Assembly: GCA_017529865.1 (NCBI GenBank)
Contig: JAFXNA010000006.1
Location: forward strand, 124,001-188,000
Direction of reading: 5' to 3'
Source of the DNA: Bacteroidaceae bacterium
GTDB taxonomy: Bacteria; Bacteroidota; Bacteroidia; Bacteroidales; Bacteroidaceae
DNA: 64,000 nucleotides
Shown: positions 28,211-39,028 of the stretch, in pieces
Position numbering within the stretch: position 1 is the first letter of the stretch
Layout: every line of letters begins with the position of its first letter
Made by a program: the position numbers and the translations under genes
The notes under the pieces: generated by a model
The model's input: only the letters and a program-made list of their open reading frames with translations
Databases searched by the model: none
Told to the model about the DNA's origin: nothing

Positions 28211-31200
28211 TTACTTGATTATTTGTTTCTTTCCGTTATGGATATATACGCCATGCTGTGTAGGACGTTCACTGAGTTTGATACCTTGTACGCTGTACCA
28301 TCCGTTATCCATGTTGAAATCTGAATGATGCATTACGGTAAAGTCGATCTTCGTCGGCATACGGAGTGAACCGCTTATGGAATCGGGCTGGTAATCCATC
28401 GCTTCGCCTGAAGTGGCGATGATATTGCCATCACGTTCGATAGTGAACGACAGTGGAGTCTCTCGGTCACCATTAATGCTCAAGAAGAAGAGCTGTTCAA
28501 TGTCATCGACAGGATCGCTGACCACACATTCTCCAACTACTTCGCCTCCAGCATAAGCAACCAGCTTATCACCTTCTTCCACGTCAACACCAATGGCCTT
28601 AGCCACAACGGTCATTGTAGAACGATAGGCAATGCTTCGTCTCTGAGACAATCCACTATTGTCAATAAACGTTGAACCAGGCTCGTAATACGGATAGTAG
28701 AATGTCACTTCACCTTTCTTCTGGCGATAGAGCATGTAGCCTTCGCCCGGCTTCATATATTTAAGCGAACCCATCCAAGCTGTTGCACCATCGGCACCTT
28801 CATAGAACTGTGCAAACTCATCTTGACTCTTGATGATGTCGCCGTCCTTCGCAAAGCTCCAATATTCGGCTAATGCAGTAGCAACAGGGAGGTTCATCAA
28901 TGGTGTGTAACCGATGCTGTTCCAACCTTCCTTCACGTGGATAAGGCGATCCTTTGGCTCTTTCAGACTCTCGCCGTAGAAGTCGATGCTGATGTCGTTT
29001 TGCGTCTTCACACGGTAGCTCAATGCAGTTGAAAGGCTCACTTTCGAGATGTCGGTATCGGTATTACTCATCCACTGCCCGTTCTTATACGCTAATGTCA
29101 AATCATTAGAATCCTCAGTCACGATGTCGGCTTCCTCCCACTCGAACAAATTGAGCAGTGTAGATACATTCTCGAACGCAGGATTCTTGACATTGAACGA
29201 TATCCAGTTCCAACCTGCTTTGAGATCCAAATGCTGGATATACATATCATTAGCTGTCATTATCACTGGTTCTTTTACTGTACCCACAAAGGTCTGGTCG
29301 CCGAACTTAATCTCATCCGGAGATGTCAGTAACATTGTCTTACCTGTGTCGTAGTGCCAAAGTCGGAAGTAAAGCGGTATAGCCTCGTTAGTATTGTTAT
29401 ATACCGTCATATAGACCATACTAAGGCCAGTTTCTGTGTCATACTCCACGTTGGCTTTTCCCATGCAATTTCCATCTTTATCGAAGGCAGCTACGATATC
29501 TTTTGAATTGGTAACGATGGCATCACCAATGCTTACCTGTGCCACTATATTCATCGAGTAGCGTTTCAAGTCTTGGCTAACCTCCCATTCAGGATAATCA
29601 CCCTCAATGGTAATCTCAAGTGTCAGCGGTTCTGACAGTCCGTTTTCATCAGTCAGATAGATTACCTGATCGTAGCTACCCACATTCATATCCTTGCTGA
29701 AAGTACAAAGTACATAGTCTTGTTCCTGCGGTCCTATGATATCACTACATTTCTCTAAAGTCAACCATGGTGGCAAGTTCTCGATGGTATAGGTATGTGA
29801 GCTTCCGCTATTGTTGTTGAAGTAGAGGTATATATAACCAGGATAGCCTATCCAAGACAAATTTTCAACCTTATTAGTCTCCCATGTCAATGGATTTCGG
29901 TTTACGAAGAACGACTCGGTAGCAGGCGAAGCCATGTAATTACCATTCTTGTCAGGAATATCTGTCACTGTGACATACACTGTTCGTTTGTTGATTTTCT
30001 TATCCAGCTCATCGATGTTCACCAGCAGCTGGTTATTTCTACCTACGAAACTGAAGTTCAGGTTCTTCAGTTCCTGATAAGGCTGTACCGGCGCACCCAA
30101 CGTCTGGTCGATATGACTCATAACTTCACTAATAGGATTAACGAATACGCTGTCATTCGAAACATGTTCGATGCCGTCTTCATCAATTGTGATGACCTGA
30201 TTTAAAGCATATGGGAATAGCAACAATTCGTTCTGCTTTGTGCGCTCCTGATGGTTGAAGCCTAGATAAGTGATAAGTCCTGTCTCACTGCCTCGTGGAC
30301 TCTTCTTCGAATAACGTTTAATGAGTGTCGTAGGTAGTGCCTGCTTGAAAAGACACAATTCATCGATGTTTCCTGTCAAAGCATGATCGTAGTGTTTTTG
30401 TTCAGGGGTCTTGCCTTCCTCCTGCCAAACCATGTTGCCTAAGAAGAAGTTGTTACCCGTCATACCGCCCAGCTTATCGGTCATGAACGAAGCCTTCAGC
30501 ACGTTGTCCACATAGATATTGCATACCTGACGCGAGCGGTTCACAGTCATGGCGTAGTGGTGCCAAGTATCATCACTATAGTTGTCACCCAACTTATATT
30601 CCTCACCGTTCGAGCGATACTTCAGTGTCTCATCCTCGAAACCGATGAAGAAGCGTTCGGTAGCATTTACGTCAGTAGCCTTACCTGAGCCATTACTCAA
30701 AAGAGCACCCCGGCCGTTGCGGTCGGTCTTGAACCAGAACATCAGAGTGTAGTCTTGCTCGCTAGTACGTGCCATGAAATCGGACTGAAGTTGCAAGCCT
30801 TTCACACTGCGGTTCTCCGCCTTGTTAAGATGTAGCGACATACCACGTGGAAGAGCCCAAGAAGCACCAGTCAGTGTAAGGTCTGCAGAACTAGTACCCA
30901 AGTCAATAGCCACCTGGCCTTCGCCATCATTCATCGGATAGTAATCGATCAGTCCCATCTCATAACCCGTAAGCAGTCGTTTACCATAAGTGTTGATTAA
31001 GGTTTGATCTAAGACACGATTCCATACACGGGCTTCCAGCATGCGTCCTTTGTAGTAGCTGCGCTTGTTGACATCACTCTGATTGGTAGAGCCGAAAATC
31101 AGGGTGCCATAGCCGCTATAAGTTACATTGTCCATGCTGCCGATAAGCGAGTCGTTATAGAGATAGAGTTTTTTGGCACTATTGTCAAGTACCATGACCA

Positions 31201-34200
31201 CCTGATTGAAGTAATCGAAGTCTATTATTTTGTCACTCACCAGCGTTTTGTCGTTCACCACAGCCTTCAGTTTCTTGTCTTTCGTTACCCAGAGTTGTAG
31301 ACTATGGCCGTCGGTACCATGGCTGAAAATAGGCATGTCCTGACCGGTCTTATCGGGCTTCACCATCACGTCAATGCTGACGTTCTTGTCTGTGAAATTA
31401 CGGCGCGCTTGTGATGCAGCAAAGCCACTACCGCCAAACAGCATCGACGGTTCTTCTTGGATAGACGTCTCGTTGGTCTCTCCCACTACCTCGAAGTTAG
31501 TAACATGGCTCAAGTAGTTGTGCTCTATCTCCTCCGAGAAGTTGAAGATGATGTTGTCACCTGGACCGAGAATGCCGTCCTTAGGATCTGACGTGCCGAA
31601 AAGTTGCGGACGACGGGTATCCTTCACACCAGTGAGCACCGCCGACGAGTTCGTAACGAAATCATTACCATTGCGACAGAACAGCACGGCCCTGAGGTCA
31701 TAGCCTTTCTCCATCTCCTTACCGTCTCCATAGAAGCGCGTATTGATGTAGCCATTCTCAGGGATCATCTCCTTCGTACCGCTTGCAGCATTATAGAGAT
31801 CCTTGTCCTTATAGAATCCGCATAGGTTAGTCCAGTAATCATCGCCACGTGTCGACTCCTTGTATTGGAGCTCAATGTGGTCGAAGTTGTGCTGGTTCTT
31901 GTTGAAGTTGCTGATAATTACAGGCATGTACCAGCCACGAATAGAGTCGTAAGGAGCATCGGTGTTCATGATCCACTTGTCGCCAGGCGATGAAATCGCT
32001 ATCGACCCAGCCTCTCGCAGGAAATGAACAGAGAATGATACCTCGGCATACGTATCAATGTCGCCCATCGAGAGAAGGCCGAGTGTCAGGTCTTCATAGT
32101 CGAAGTCTTCAGTAGCCCACACTTCAATGGTCTTCTCAGTCACCTCGCCCGGAACAAGCCTTACAGTCATACCAGCTGTCGTCAGCGGCATTCCGTCACA
32201 CATCACCTTGGCACCCTTCGGGTTCGTCTTGTCATCCAAATAGAAGGTCCAGTAAAACAGCATGCCGCCGATAGCCTCGGGTTGCTCGCTGTCGTTCGTG
32301 AGATAGACCTTGAAGCGTGCAGGCTCGTCAAAAGGCACACCGCTGACGCTCTGCTTGTCCATCTTGATGACGGGGTTCTCGATTCGCTTCGTACGCTCGT
32401 CGAGTACAGAACCCGTGCTGTAGAAGTGAGTCTTGCGCTCAGGCTCCCAAGGCTGGACCGTAGCACCGCCACGGGTACGGTAGATGAAACCGCGAGGCTG
32501 TATCATATCGCGAACAATGTTGCGTGAACCTACATTTCGGTCGATGAAGTATTCCATGTAATCGACATTGTTCAGGAAGTTCTCCTCCACGAAGACATCA
32601 AGCTTGCCGTTTGTGATCGTTGTCTCATCGCGCGAGTCAATCATCGTTGAATAATAGACGTCAACGTCGAGGTGGGACTTCTTGTCCATCTTGATGTCGA
32701 AGCTCTCCTTACGGCTGTATTTGGTTGTTTCGTTGCTCTTCGGAGTAATACCGAATGCCGCTACAGGAGTGAGGCCAAACTTCCAAGTCAAACCCACGAA
32801 CTTGATTTCCCACTCTGCAAGCGGACTGGTGTTGGTTTGCGCGAACGTGTCCAAACTGGTCTTATCGATCGCCATATTTTTGGATAACAATCCTGCTAGG
32901 AACTTACCGACGGTATTTCCGAGAAGAACACCTATGTCAATCGCGGCAGTCGCTACTGCATCGCCGGCTGTATAGCCCTCAGGATTATTAGGATCAGTAT
33001 TTGCAAAGTAGTTGTGCGTGAAGTCGGTGCCGAACCAGTTATAAGATGAGGTGTTGGAGTATTCAGTCGAGAAGTCCTCACTATAGCTTACACCTCCGCC
33101 GCCATCGATGTCGAAGTTCTTCATCTTATTGGTAGCTGTGATTTTCTCCTTCTCGTTACGGGCTACCATATTAGCCCACGTGAGGATGGTCTCACAATAG
33201 TCTTTCACCTTGTCTTCCTCCGCTCCTTTATAACCGTTAGGCAGCACAATGAGGTAGTTGATGCCCTCCTGAGCTTTCTTGATGGTTGTATTATATACCC
33301 AGCTCCAACTGTCATCGCCCATGTTAACATTCTTGGCGGTGTTCATCATCGCAAACTTATCATCATCGGGCTCGCGTAGCGACCAATAGACAGGTTCCTG
33401 CGTATCATTAGCCAGTTGCTTGGCTTCTGCCTCAGAGCCTGTAAACATCAGTTCGCGACATTGCTTAACCAACTGCGGTATGAGCTGTTTCAAAATATAC
33501 TGCTGTGAATGAACGAAGGTTGAGGTCACCTCCTGGCCTAAGCCGATTACCTCGGTACGTACCAAGTGGATGAGCGAGTCATTTTCGTCACGTCCTTGTG
33601 CTATCTCCAGCATGCGTCCTGCTGCTCTGGCTCCTGCGTTCACGCGGAACACAGAGTCGTTCACAGCCTGGATGGCTATCGTCGGACGAACAAACAAATT
33701 GGTTTCCATACCCATATAGACGTCGGCTTCGGCACCCACCATTGTTGCGGCGCTTGAGGTCGTGATATCTTCGTTGGCTGTCATCGTGTAGGCAAAGGCA
33801 CGTTGACCTGTACCAGAGAACACGAGGTCGATACTTGTATTGAATACACCCGAAGTAGTACCTACCTGACCATAGTTGGCACCGCCACCAACACCTGCCC
33901 AGACACCTGTGTAGAAGTTCTGTCCCGAACCGGCACTGATGCCAAAGCTGAGACCGCCCTTCCATGCCATATCCATCTGGTAGGCGAGTTTCAACGTAGA
34001 GCCTTTACTCAACTTAGCCGTAGAACCGCCGCCTGGCGGGTCGCGCAGGATATCGACGAGCACAGGTCGCTTGATGGACAGGATGTCCTTAGCCCCTTGT
34101 TTTGCACGCTGTGTAAAGACATATCCCTTCAGCGGTTCGCCTTCTATGGTCGCTCCGTCGCGCTCCATCGTGAAGGTCACGGTGCTGAGTGCGTCCTTAC

Positions 34201-37200
34201 CTGTCAAGAGGTATGGCAACTCAGTTGGGTGCATGGTGTAGATGCCCTCGCCGTTCTCGTCGAGTCTGAGGGTATCACGCTGTGCTCCGTTGGCAAATCC
34301 GTTATAGATGTTGACGAATCCGCCTTCGAGTTTCACCACATCCACGGTGTCGCTATGTACATTATTATTATAACAGTAGCGTTCTACAGCCGAGAGCTTG
34401 ATGGAATAGTTGCGGTCGGTACTGAACACAGGATATCCGAACGTGTAGTGTGTGGTCGTGGTTTCGACGCCTGTCTTCTGATTCTTCGTCGTTACAGGGT
34501 ATGCAACTTGAATCTGCTGCTTCTCGCCTGTCAATGTACGCATAGAGTATGCTTTCTCGCCGAAGTAGTCGAACTTGTCGAAACCCTGCTGCTTGCGTTC
34601 GAGGAGAACCGGTGAGCGGTAGATGCGGTTGTAGATAGCATTATAGGTCACATCGACGCTGGTCACGGTCTTGTTATCGGCAGCCTTCCATTCACCCATA
34701 TAGTGGTCGGTGTGTGATTTGATAGAGTCGGTCAGGTCGATGACATCGCCTGTCTGTCCTTCCTGGAACAGGGTTGCGTAGCCCTGAGCAGTAATCTGCT
34801 GTATCTTCCACTTCACTGGTGGCAGTTTCACCATGTACTCTCCTGTATGCACATCGGGCGTTACCTCCATGCGGTATGGAGTGGTGTGTACGCGTGTGTG
34901 GTAGTTGAACTTCTTGTCGTGAGCCTTATGTACATAGATGGTGTCGTGCTCTTTCTTGCTGCGGTCGGTGATGTCGAACACCAGTCGTGAGGTATTGTCG
35001 CCTTCGAGCACGAATACCATCTTCAGCTCGTCGCCCAGGTTGTTCTTCGAGAGGGAGTTGGCCAATGGCAGGTCGCCTTGATCCTTACCTCCGGCTACAC
35101 GGCCTATGAGCGTCACCTTTGTCTTGTCGTAGAAATACACATCGGCCTTGTCGTTCGAGAACAGCACGTTGGTCTCCGTACCATTCATATAGTAACCGTT
35201 CTGCCAGAATTCGTGGCCGTCCTTGAAGGCCTGGATGGTGTGTTTCTTGCCTGGCACCATACGGAACGAGAACTTACCCTCGAAGTCGGTTTTCACAGGG
35301 CCGGAAGCATTCTTTACTTCTTTGCCGTCCACCTTGAAGCTTACGTTCTGCACAGGGATGCTGGTACCTTCGTACATCACAAAGCCCGAGAACTTCACGC
35401 TGCTGGTGATGGTAAAGTTCTTGTCGGAATACAGGTTGCAATTGCCGTCGAACTCAACTGTTCGTGTTTCTCCGCCCGTCTGGTTGGTCGTGATATTGTA
35501 TGCACCTGTGGTTTTGTTCCAATAAGGCAGCCCGTCGATGCAGTAGTAGCCGCGCTCGTCGGTAACGGCTGTTCCACCCGTGGTGGCGGTAGTCTTTCCG
35601 TCAGGAACGGCTGATACGGTCACTCCCGGCACGCCTGTTCCGTCGGAGAAGCGCACGTAGCCTTCCACAAGTCCAGTCTGTACGCAATGGCCTGGAACCC
35701 ACTTGGTGTCCTCATATTGCCGGCCTTCGCAGTCGTTCACGCCACGCACCTTATATTCATAATTACGGATGGCAGATACGTTCTTGTCCTCATATTCCAT
35801 CACGCTCAGCTGGGTGGCGATACAGATGGAGTCTTTTCCATTCACCTCGCGACGCCATACCTCGAAGTAGTCCATGGCGTCCTCACCTTCGAGTTTCCAC
35901 TCTAACAGTACGGAGCTTTGCAGCGTCGTTGTCTTGAGCGACTTCTTGTCGATGTGGCCCAGGTTCTCGTAGTAGAACTTATCGGTTGGCAGCTTCACGT
36001 CGGCTACACTACCCGATACAGGGGTTGAGAACGTCACCTGTTTCATGTCGGGCATACCGTTCTTCCAGCACCAGTTATCGGGAGCGGTATCGCTATTCTT
36101 GCCCTGAATCACACCCGACCTCTTTTTGTAGCTACAGTCGTCAACAATGTTCCAGAACGGATTGCTGCCGCTGCTGTACATGATGGTGGCATTTTCTCTC
36201 TCGCTTTCAACAATACCACTATAATAGCTGTTGCTGACCTTGGCAAAACTGTTGTCCTCGCGCCATCCGACAATACCACTCACTTCGCCTCCTCCCGTGA
36301 AATCTCCGGCATACCAGCTGTTGCTGACGTAGAGTGAGGCGGTCTTGCCATCGCTAGACGTGCCGACAAGTCCCACCAGTCCGCCACTTAGGGTATTATA
36401 AATGTATGATAATGCCTGTAGTGTCGTTTGCGAGTAACAGTTCTCAATGAACACACTTCCCTGCTGGACATGCGCAACGAGACTTGCAGCATATTTGCAG
36501 TCATGGTAGAATCTGCCCTTTGTTTGCAGGTTGGTGACAACAGCTCCGTCGGCTGCATGCTGGATAATGCCGCGCCATGAGCCTGCCCAGGTGTTTTCGT
36601 ATGTCAACGTATAACCGTTGCCATTGAAGTTGTGGGTAAACGGATGGCTGCCTTCACCCAGCATGGCAGAATTGGTAGCAACCGTGACATTTGTTGCCAG
36701 TATGGCATTCTGATAAGATGTGAGTTGGTTAGCGTTGTAACTGCTCTTGTAAGCGACATATTCATCGTTACTCTTTATCAGCGTGAATATCTCACCCTCA
36801 CCCTTACCTATCGGTGACTTGCTTCCGTCGACAATAAAGCGCATATCGTAGGTGACACACGAGCGGTTGAGCGTCAGCTCTGCCTCGCGTTTACGGTATT
36901 GTTCATCGGTCAATACGGTCACGAGACTATCGACGAATTGTCCTGCTTTATTATACATCTTCGTCACAATCTTCATCTCAGCACGGTCGTCCCACACATA
37001 GTTGTGCGAATTATCGTTCTCGGTCCATTTCCACGTCACCTTCGCCTTGTGCTCGTTCAGGTCGCTCCATGCTGCGGTGACATCCTTCGGCTTCATGAGT
37101 TCCAGGGTAGCGAACTGCGGCTGCACGTAAGCCACGGTCGGGTTCTTATCCATACCCCACAGTTGCTCTGTCGTGGCACGCAACACACGGTAGCGCACCA

Positions 37201-38671
37201 ACGGAATACCCAGATTCTTGTCAATATGCGCGGCCGTGAGCGACGAGATGAGCGTAGAGTCGCGATACAGGTAGTTCTCCGTCTTGCTGTCGTACATCAC
37301 ATCCGATTCCAGATTCTCAAAGTCCTCCACCTTACCCGTCAGCGAGCGTTGCACCTTGAAGATGTCGCCGTCCATCAAGTCCTCCATTTCGCGGTCGAGG
37401 GCTTTCCATTGCAGCTTCACGCCTCCCACACTATCCACGTCAGCCTTCAGCATGCGCGGGCTGTGAATCATCGGCACCTTGTCAACCGTCACCGTTCTTT
37501 GTCCCACCTCCAGTTTGACGGTGATGGTCAGGTCGGTCACCTTCTCGGTAGCCGGCAGACGCAGGAAGCAGTAATACGTATTCTTCTCGAGCGTCGTGCG
37601 AGGCAATGCCTGCCTGTTGCCGCCGGCATCGGTATAGGTAGCATCCACATACAGAATCGGACTGGTGCTGGTGACAGGAATACGCACCGATCCCTCATCG
37701 CCCTCTTCAGTACCCGGCACAGCATCGTAGGCCTCCACGCTGACGTCGTCTTCACTCGGATATTCTTCAAACACAGGCACAGCCTTGCCATCGACCACAT
37801 GCCAGTTGCGGCTGCCTAATAAGTTGACCAACTCGGCAGCAGTCCTCGAACCGACCACATTGCCATTCATCTCGCCCCAGTCGTGGTAACTCCAGTTAGT
37901 GGAACCGCCACCCCAAGGAATGCTTTTATTGTAGTTCATACCAGCATGTCGGATGTTGGTGTAGTTACCATTCTCCAAACAGTGGGTCACCTCGTTCGAT
38001 GTACCACCTTCTTCCCATCCGATAATGGAGCCGCCGTGAGAATCGCTACCTCCTTTCGCACTGATGAGTGTTCCGTCGAAATAGCAGTTGTCGATGACGT
38101 GCTTAGCCCTTTGACCATGCCCAACGAAACCACCGACATGAGTGCTGGCACAGTTCACGGTGACCGACACCCAGCAGTTGTTGATATAGTTCGTACCATC
38201 AGAGCTACCTATCAAGCCCGAAGCATGAATACCGCCGTTCACCGTACCTGTGACATGCAGGTTCTTGATCGTGGCATTCTTTACCAAAGAGAAGGGAGCG
38301 ATATAATAGCTGTCACCTCCCTTGATATTCACGTTCAGCGTATGGCCATTACCATTGAAGATGCCTCGGTAAGGACTGCCCGATTCCAAGGCAATACTGT
38401 TAGCAATCGAAAGGTCGGCATCCAAGAGGGCATTCACATCCTTCGCACCCTTAGCATCCAATACCAGTTGCTTGAACTCCATCCAGTCGTCGTTAGAGCG
38501 CAACACATAGTAACTCGTACCGTCGAGCATGACGGTTCCCAATTCATCGTCAGCCCAAGCCGCAGCCGGTACGAGCATCAGCAGCAGAAGAGACAGAAAC
38601 ATCCCTCTCAATAAGCCCCGCACACGTTGTAAGTGGCCAGCCTGTAAATAGTTTGTTTTGATTCGTTTCAT
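28211..38671 (-). CDS. Giant secreted multidomain protein (beta-helix, FnIII-like, LamG), C-terminal sorting-like tail
   Basis: 3486 residues, uninterrupted. A long signal region (MKRIKTNYLQ...LLLLMLVPAAAWA) is followed by: GLUG-like beta-helix repeats (about 80-250); FnIII-like segments (about 415 and 918); a second beta-helix (about 680-860); two carboxypeptidase-regulatory-like folds (about 1000 and 1090); a central region containing ILRDPPGGGS and a Gly-rich stretch; a Big_5-like SDPKDGILGPGDNIIFNFSEEIE (about 2355); two LamG/concanavalin-like domains (about 2420-2575 and 2630-2780); several Ig-like parts; and a C-terminal GWYSVQGIKLSERPTQHGVYIHNGKKQIIK, which resembles type IX secretion tails in Prevotella. 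Likely a surface adhesin or glycan-binding scaffold; no catalytic motif was seen. It has its own promoter at 38737. Confidence 0.85.
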   Translation of the reverse strand: MKRIKTNYLQAGHLQRVRGLLRGMFLSLLLLMLVPAAAWADDELGTVMLDGTSYYVLRSNDDWMEFKQLVLDAKGAKDVNALLDADLSIANSIALESGSPYRGIFNGNGHTLNVNIKGGDSYYIAPFSLVKNATIKNLHVTGTVNGGIHASGLIGSSDGTNYINNCWVSVTVNCASTHVGGFVGHGQRAKHVIDNCYFDGTLISAKGGSDSHGGSIIGWEEGGTSNEVTHCLENGNYTNIRHAGMNYNKSIPWGGGSTNWSYHDWGEMNGNVVGSRTAAELVNLLGSRNWHVVDGKAVPVFEEYPSEDDVSVEAYDAVPGTEEGDEGSVRIPVTSTSPILYVDATYTDAGGNRQALPRTTLEKNTYYCFLRLPATEKVTDLTITVKLEVGQRTVTVDKVPMIHSPRMLKADVDSVGGVKLQWKALDREMEDLMDGDIFKVQRSLTGKVEDFENLESDVMYDSKTENYLYRDSTLISSLTAAHIDKNLGIPLVRYRVLRATTEQLWGMDKNPTVAYVQPQFATLELMKPKDVTAAWSDLNEHKAKVTWKWTENDNSHNYVWDDRAEMKIVTKMYNKAGQFVDSLVTVLTDEQYRKREAELTLNRSCVTYDMRFIVDGSKSPIGKGEGEIFTLIKSNDEYVAYKSSYNANQLTSYQNAILATNVTVATNSAMLGEGSHPFTHNFNGNGYTLTYENTWAGSWRGIIQHAADGAVVTNLQTKGRFYHDCKYAASLVAHVQQGSVFIENCYSQTTLQALSYIYNTLSGGLVGLVGTSSDGKTASLYVSNSWYAGDFTGGGEVSGIVGWREDNSFAKVSNSYYSGIVESERENATIMYSSGSNPFWNIVDDCSYKKRSGVIQGKNSDTAPDNWCWKNGMPDMKQVTFSTPVSGSVADVKLPTDKFYYENLGHIDKKSLKTTTLQSSVLLEWKLEGEDAMDYFEVWRREVNGKDSICIATQLSVMEYEDKNVSAIRNYEYKVRGVNDCEGRQYEDTKWVPGHCVQTGLVEGYVRFSDGTGVPGVTVSAVPDGKTTATTGGTAVTDERGYYCIDGLPYWNKTTGAYNITTNQTGGETRTVEFDGNCNLYSDKNFTITSSVKFSGFVMYEGTSIPVQNVSFKVDGKEVKNASGPVKTDFEGKFSFRMVPGKKHTIQAFKDGHEFWQNGYYMNGTETNVLFSNDKADVYFYDKTKVTLIGRVAGGKDQGDLPLANSLSKNNLGDELKMVFVLEGDNTSRLVFDITDRSKKEHDTIYVHKAHDKKFNYHTRVHTTPYRMEVTPDVHTGEYMVKLPPVKWKIQQITAQGYATLFQEGQTGDVIDLTDSIKSHTDHYMGEWKAADNKTVTSVDVTYNAIYNRIYRSPVLLERKQQGFDKFDYFGEKAYSMRTLTGEKQQIQVAYPVTTKNQKTGVETTTTHYTFGYPVFSTDRNYSIKLSAVERYCYNNNVHSDTVDVVKLEGGFVNIYNGFANGAQRDTLRLDENGEGIYTMHPTELPYLLTGKDALSTVTFTMERDGATIEGEPLKGYVFTQRAKQGAKDILSIKRPVLVDILRDPPGGGSTAKLSKGSTLKLAYQMDMAWKGGLSFGISAGSGQNFYTGVWAGVGGGANYGQVGTTSGVFNTSIDLVFSGTGQRAFAYTMTANEDITTSSAATMVGAEADVYMGMETNLFVRPTIAIQAVNDSVFRVNAGARAAGRMLEIAQGRDENDSLIHLVRTEVIGLGQEVTSTFVHSQQYILKQLIPQLVKQCRELMFTGSEAEAKQLANDTQEPVYWSLREPDDDKFAMMNTAKNVNMGDDSWSWVYNTTIKKAQEGINYLIVLPNGYKGAEEDKVKDYCETILTWANMVARNEKEKITATNKMKNFDIDGGGGVSYSEDFSTEYSNTSSYNWFGTDFTHNYFANTDPNNPEGYTAGDAVATAAIDIGVLLGNTVGKFLAGLLSKNMAIDKTSLDTFAQTNTSPLAEWEIKFVGLTWKFGLTPVAAFGITPKSNETTKYSRKESFDIKMDKKSHLDVDVYYSTMIDSRDETTITNGKLDVFVEENFLNNVDYMEYFIDRNVGSRNIVRDMIQPRGFIYRTRGGATVQPWEPERKTHFYSTGSVLDERTKRIENPVIKMDKQSVSGVPFDEPARFKVYLTNDSEQPEAIGGMLFYWTFYLDDKTNPKGAKVMCDGMPLTTAGMTVRLVPGEVTEKTIEVWATEDFDYEDLTLGLLSMGDIDTYAEVSFSVHFLREAGSIAISSPGDKWIMNTDAPYDSIRGWYMPVIISNFNKNQHNFDHIELQYKESTRGDDYWTNLCGFYKDKDLYNAASGTKEMIPENGYINTRFYGDGKEMEKGYDLRAVLFCRNGNDFVTNSSAVLTGVKDTRRPQLFGTSDPKDGILGPGDNIIFNFSEEIEHNYLSHVTNFEVVGETNETSIQEEPSMLFGGSGFAASQARRNFTDKNVSIDVMVKPDKTGQDMPIFSHGTDGHSLQLWVTKDKKLKAVVNDKTLVSDKIIDFDYFNQVVMVLDNSAKKLYLYNDSLIGSMDNVTYSGYGTLIFGSTNQSDVNKRSYYKGRMLEARVWNRVLDQTLINTYGKRLLTGYEMGLIDYYPMNDGEGQVAIDLGTSSADLTLTGASWALPRGMSLHLNKAENRSVKGLQLQSDFMARTSEQDYTLMFWFKTDRNGRGALLSNGSGKATDVNATERFFIGFEDETLKYRSNGEEYKLGDNYSDDTWHHYAMTVNRSRQVCNIYVDNVLKASFMTDKLGGMTGNNFFLGNMVWQEEGKTPEQKHYDHALTGNIDELCLFKQALPTTLIKRYSKKSPRGSETGLITYLGFNHQERTKQNELLLFPYALNQVITIDEDGIEHVSNDSVFVNPISEVMSHIDQTLGAPVQPYQELKNLNFSFVGRNNQLLVNIDELDKKINKRTVYVTVTDIPDKNGNYMASPATESFFVNRNPLTWETNKVENLSWIGYPGYIYLYFNNNSGSSHTYTIENLPPWLTLEKCSDIIGPQEQDYVLCTFSKDMNVGSYDQVIYLTDENGLSEPLTLEITIEGDYPEWEVSQDLKRYSMNIVAQVSIGDAIVTNSKDIVAAFDKDGNCMGKANVEYDTETGLSMVYMTVYNNTNEAIPLYFRLWHYDTGKTMLLTSPDEIKFGDQTFVGTVKEPVIMTANDMYIQHLDLKAGWNWISFNVKNPAFENVSTLLNLFEWEEADIVTEDSNDLTLAYKNGQWMSNTDTDISKVSLSTALSYRVKTQNDISIDFYGESLKEPKDRLIHVKEGWNSIGYTPLMNLPVATALAEYWSFAKDGDIIKSQDEFAQFYEGADGATAWMGSLKYMKPGEGYMLYRQKKGEVTFYYPYYEPGSTFIDNSGLSQRRSIAYRSTMTVVAKAIGVDVEEGDKLVAYAGGEVVGECVVSDPVDDIEQLFFLSINGDRETPLSFTIERDGNIIATSGEAMDYQPDSISGSLRMPTKIDFTVMHHSDFNMDNGWYSVQGIKLSERPTQHGVYIHNGKKQIIK

Positions 38672-38736
38672 GAAATATACAGTTAGTTTTTTGTTGATAT
38701 CAAAATAGCATAGGCATTAGCATCAGCCTTTGGCTG

Positions 38737-38767
38737 CAAAGATAACTATTTTTTCACATTCAACAAC
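38737..38767 (-). promoter_or_regulatory. Sigma-ABfr promoter for the giant protein operon
   Basis: Minus strand GTTG (38767-38764), 19-bp spacer, TATCTTTG (38744-38737). One mismatch at -33. Confidence 0.75.
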
Positions 38768-38909
38768 TAATTTAACCCCATTTTAACAAAAAAACAACCG
38801 TTTCCACGCATTCCACCCCCGTTTTAGCCCAAAACACCAGAATTTTAAGGATACACGCCCGTTATTCCCTTTCTTTTCCTCATGTTTTGATAGTTTTCTT
38901 ATCAATTAT

Positions 38910-38940
38910 TTTGCCGTTTCGAATAAATGCCGTATCTTTG
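38910..38940 (+). promoter_or_regulatory. Sigma-ABfr promoter for the GH29 gene
   Basis: TTTG (38910-38913), 19-bp spacer, TATCTTTG (38933-38940), giving a leader of about 80 nt. Confidence 0.85.
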
Positions 38941-39028
38941 CCTTCGAAAAAAACATGGTGTCATCTACACTCCTTCGACTCCCGACACTCCTAAAAAATA
39001 ATAACCATTAAAAATCCTGTAAACAGAT

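Larger units (their letters stand above)
38672..39028. other. Divergent intergenic region with two promoters, no gene
   Basis: 357 bp between the giant protein and the fucosidase. It holds one promoter per direction (38737-38767 minus, 38910-38940 plus) and AT-rich sequence; I see no ORF or RNA in it. Confidence 0.6.

Noticed and set aside
33803..37819. Several plus-strand frames of 180-310 codons within the giant gene
   Set aside because: They are shadows of the minus-strand 3486-residue protein; His/Val/Arg-rich with no domains or promoters.
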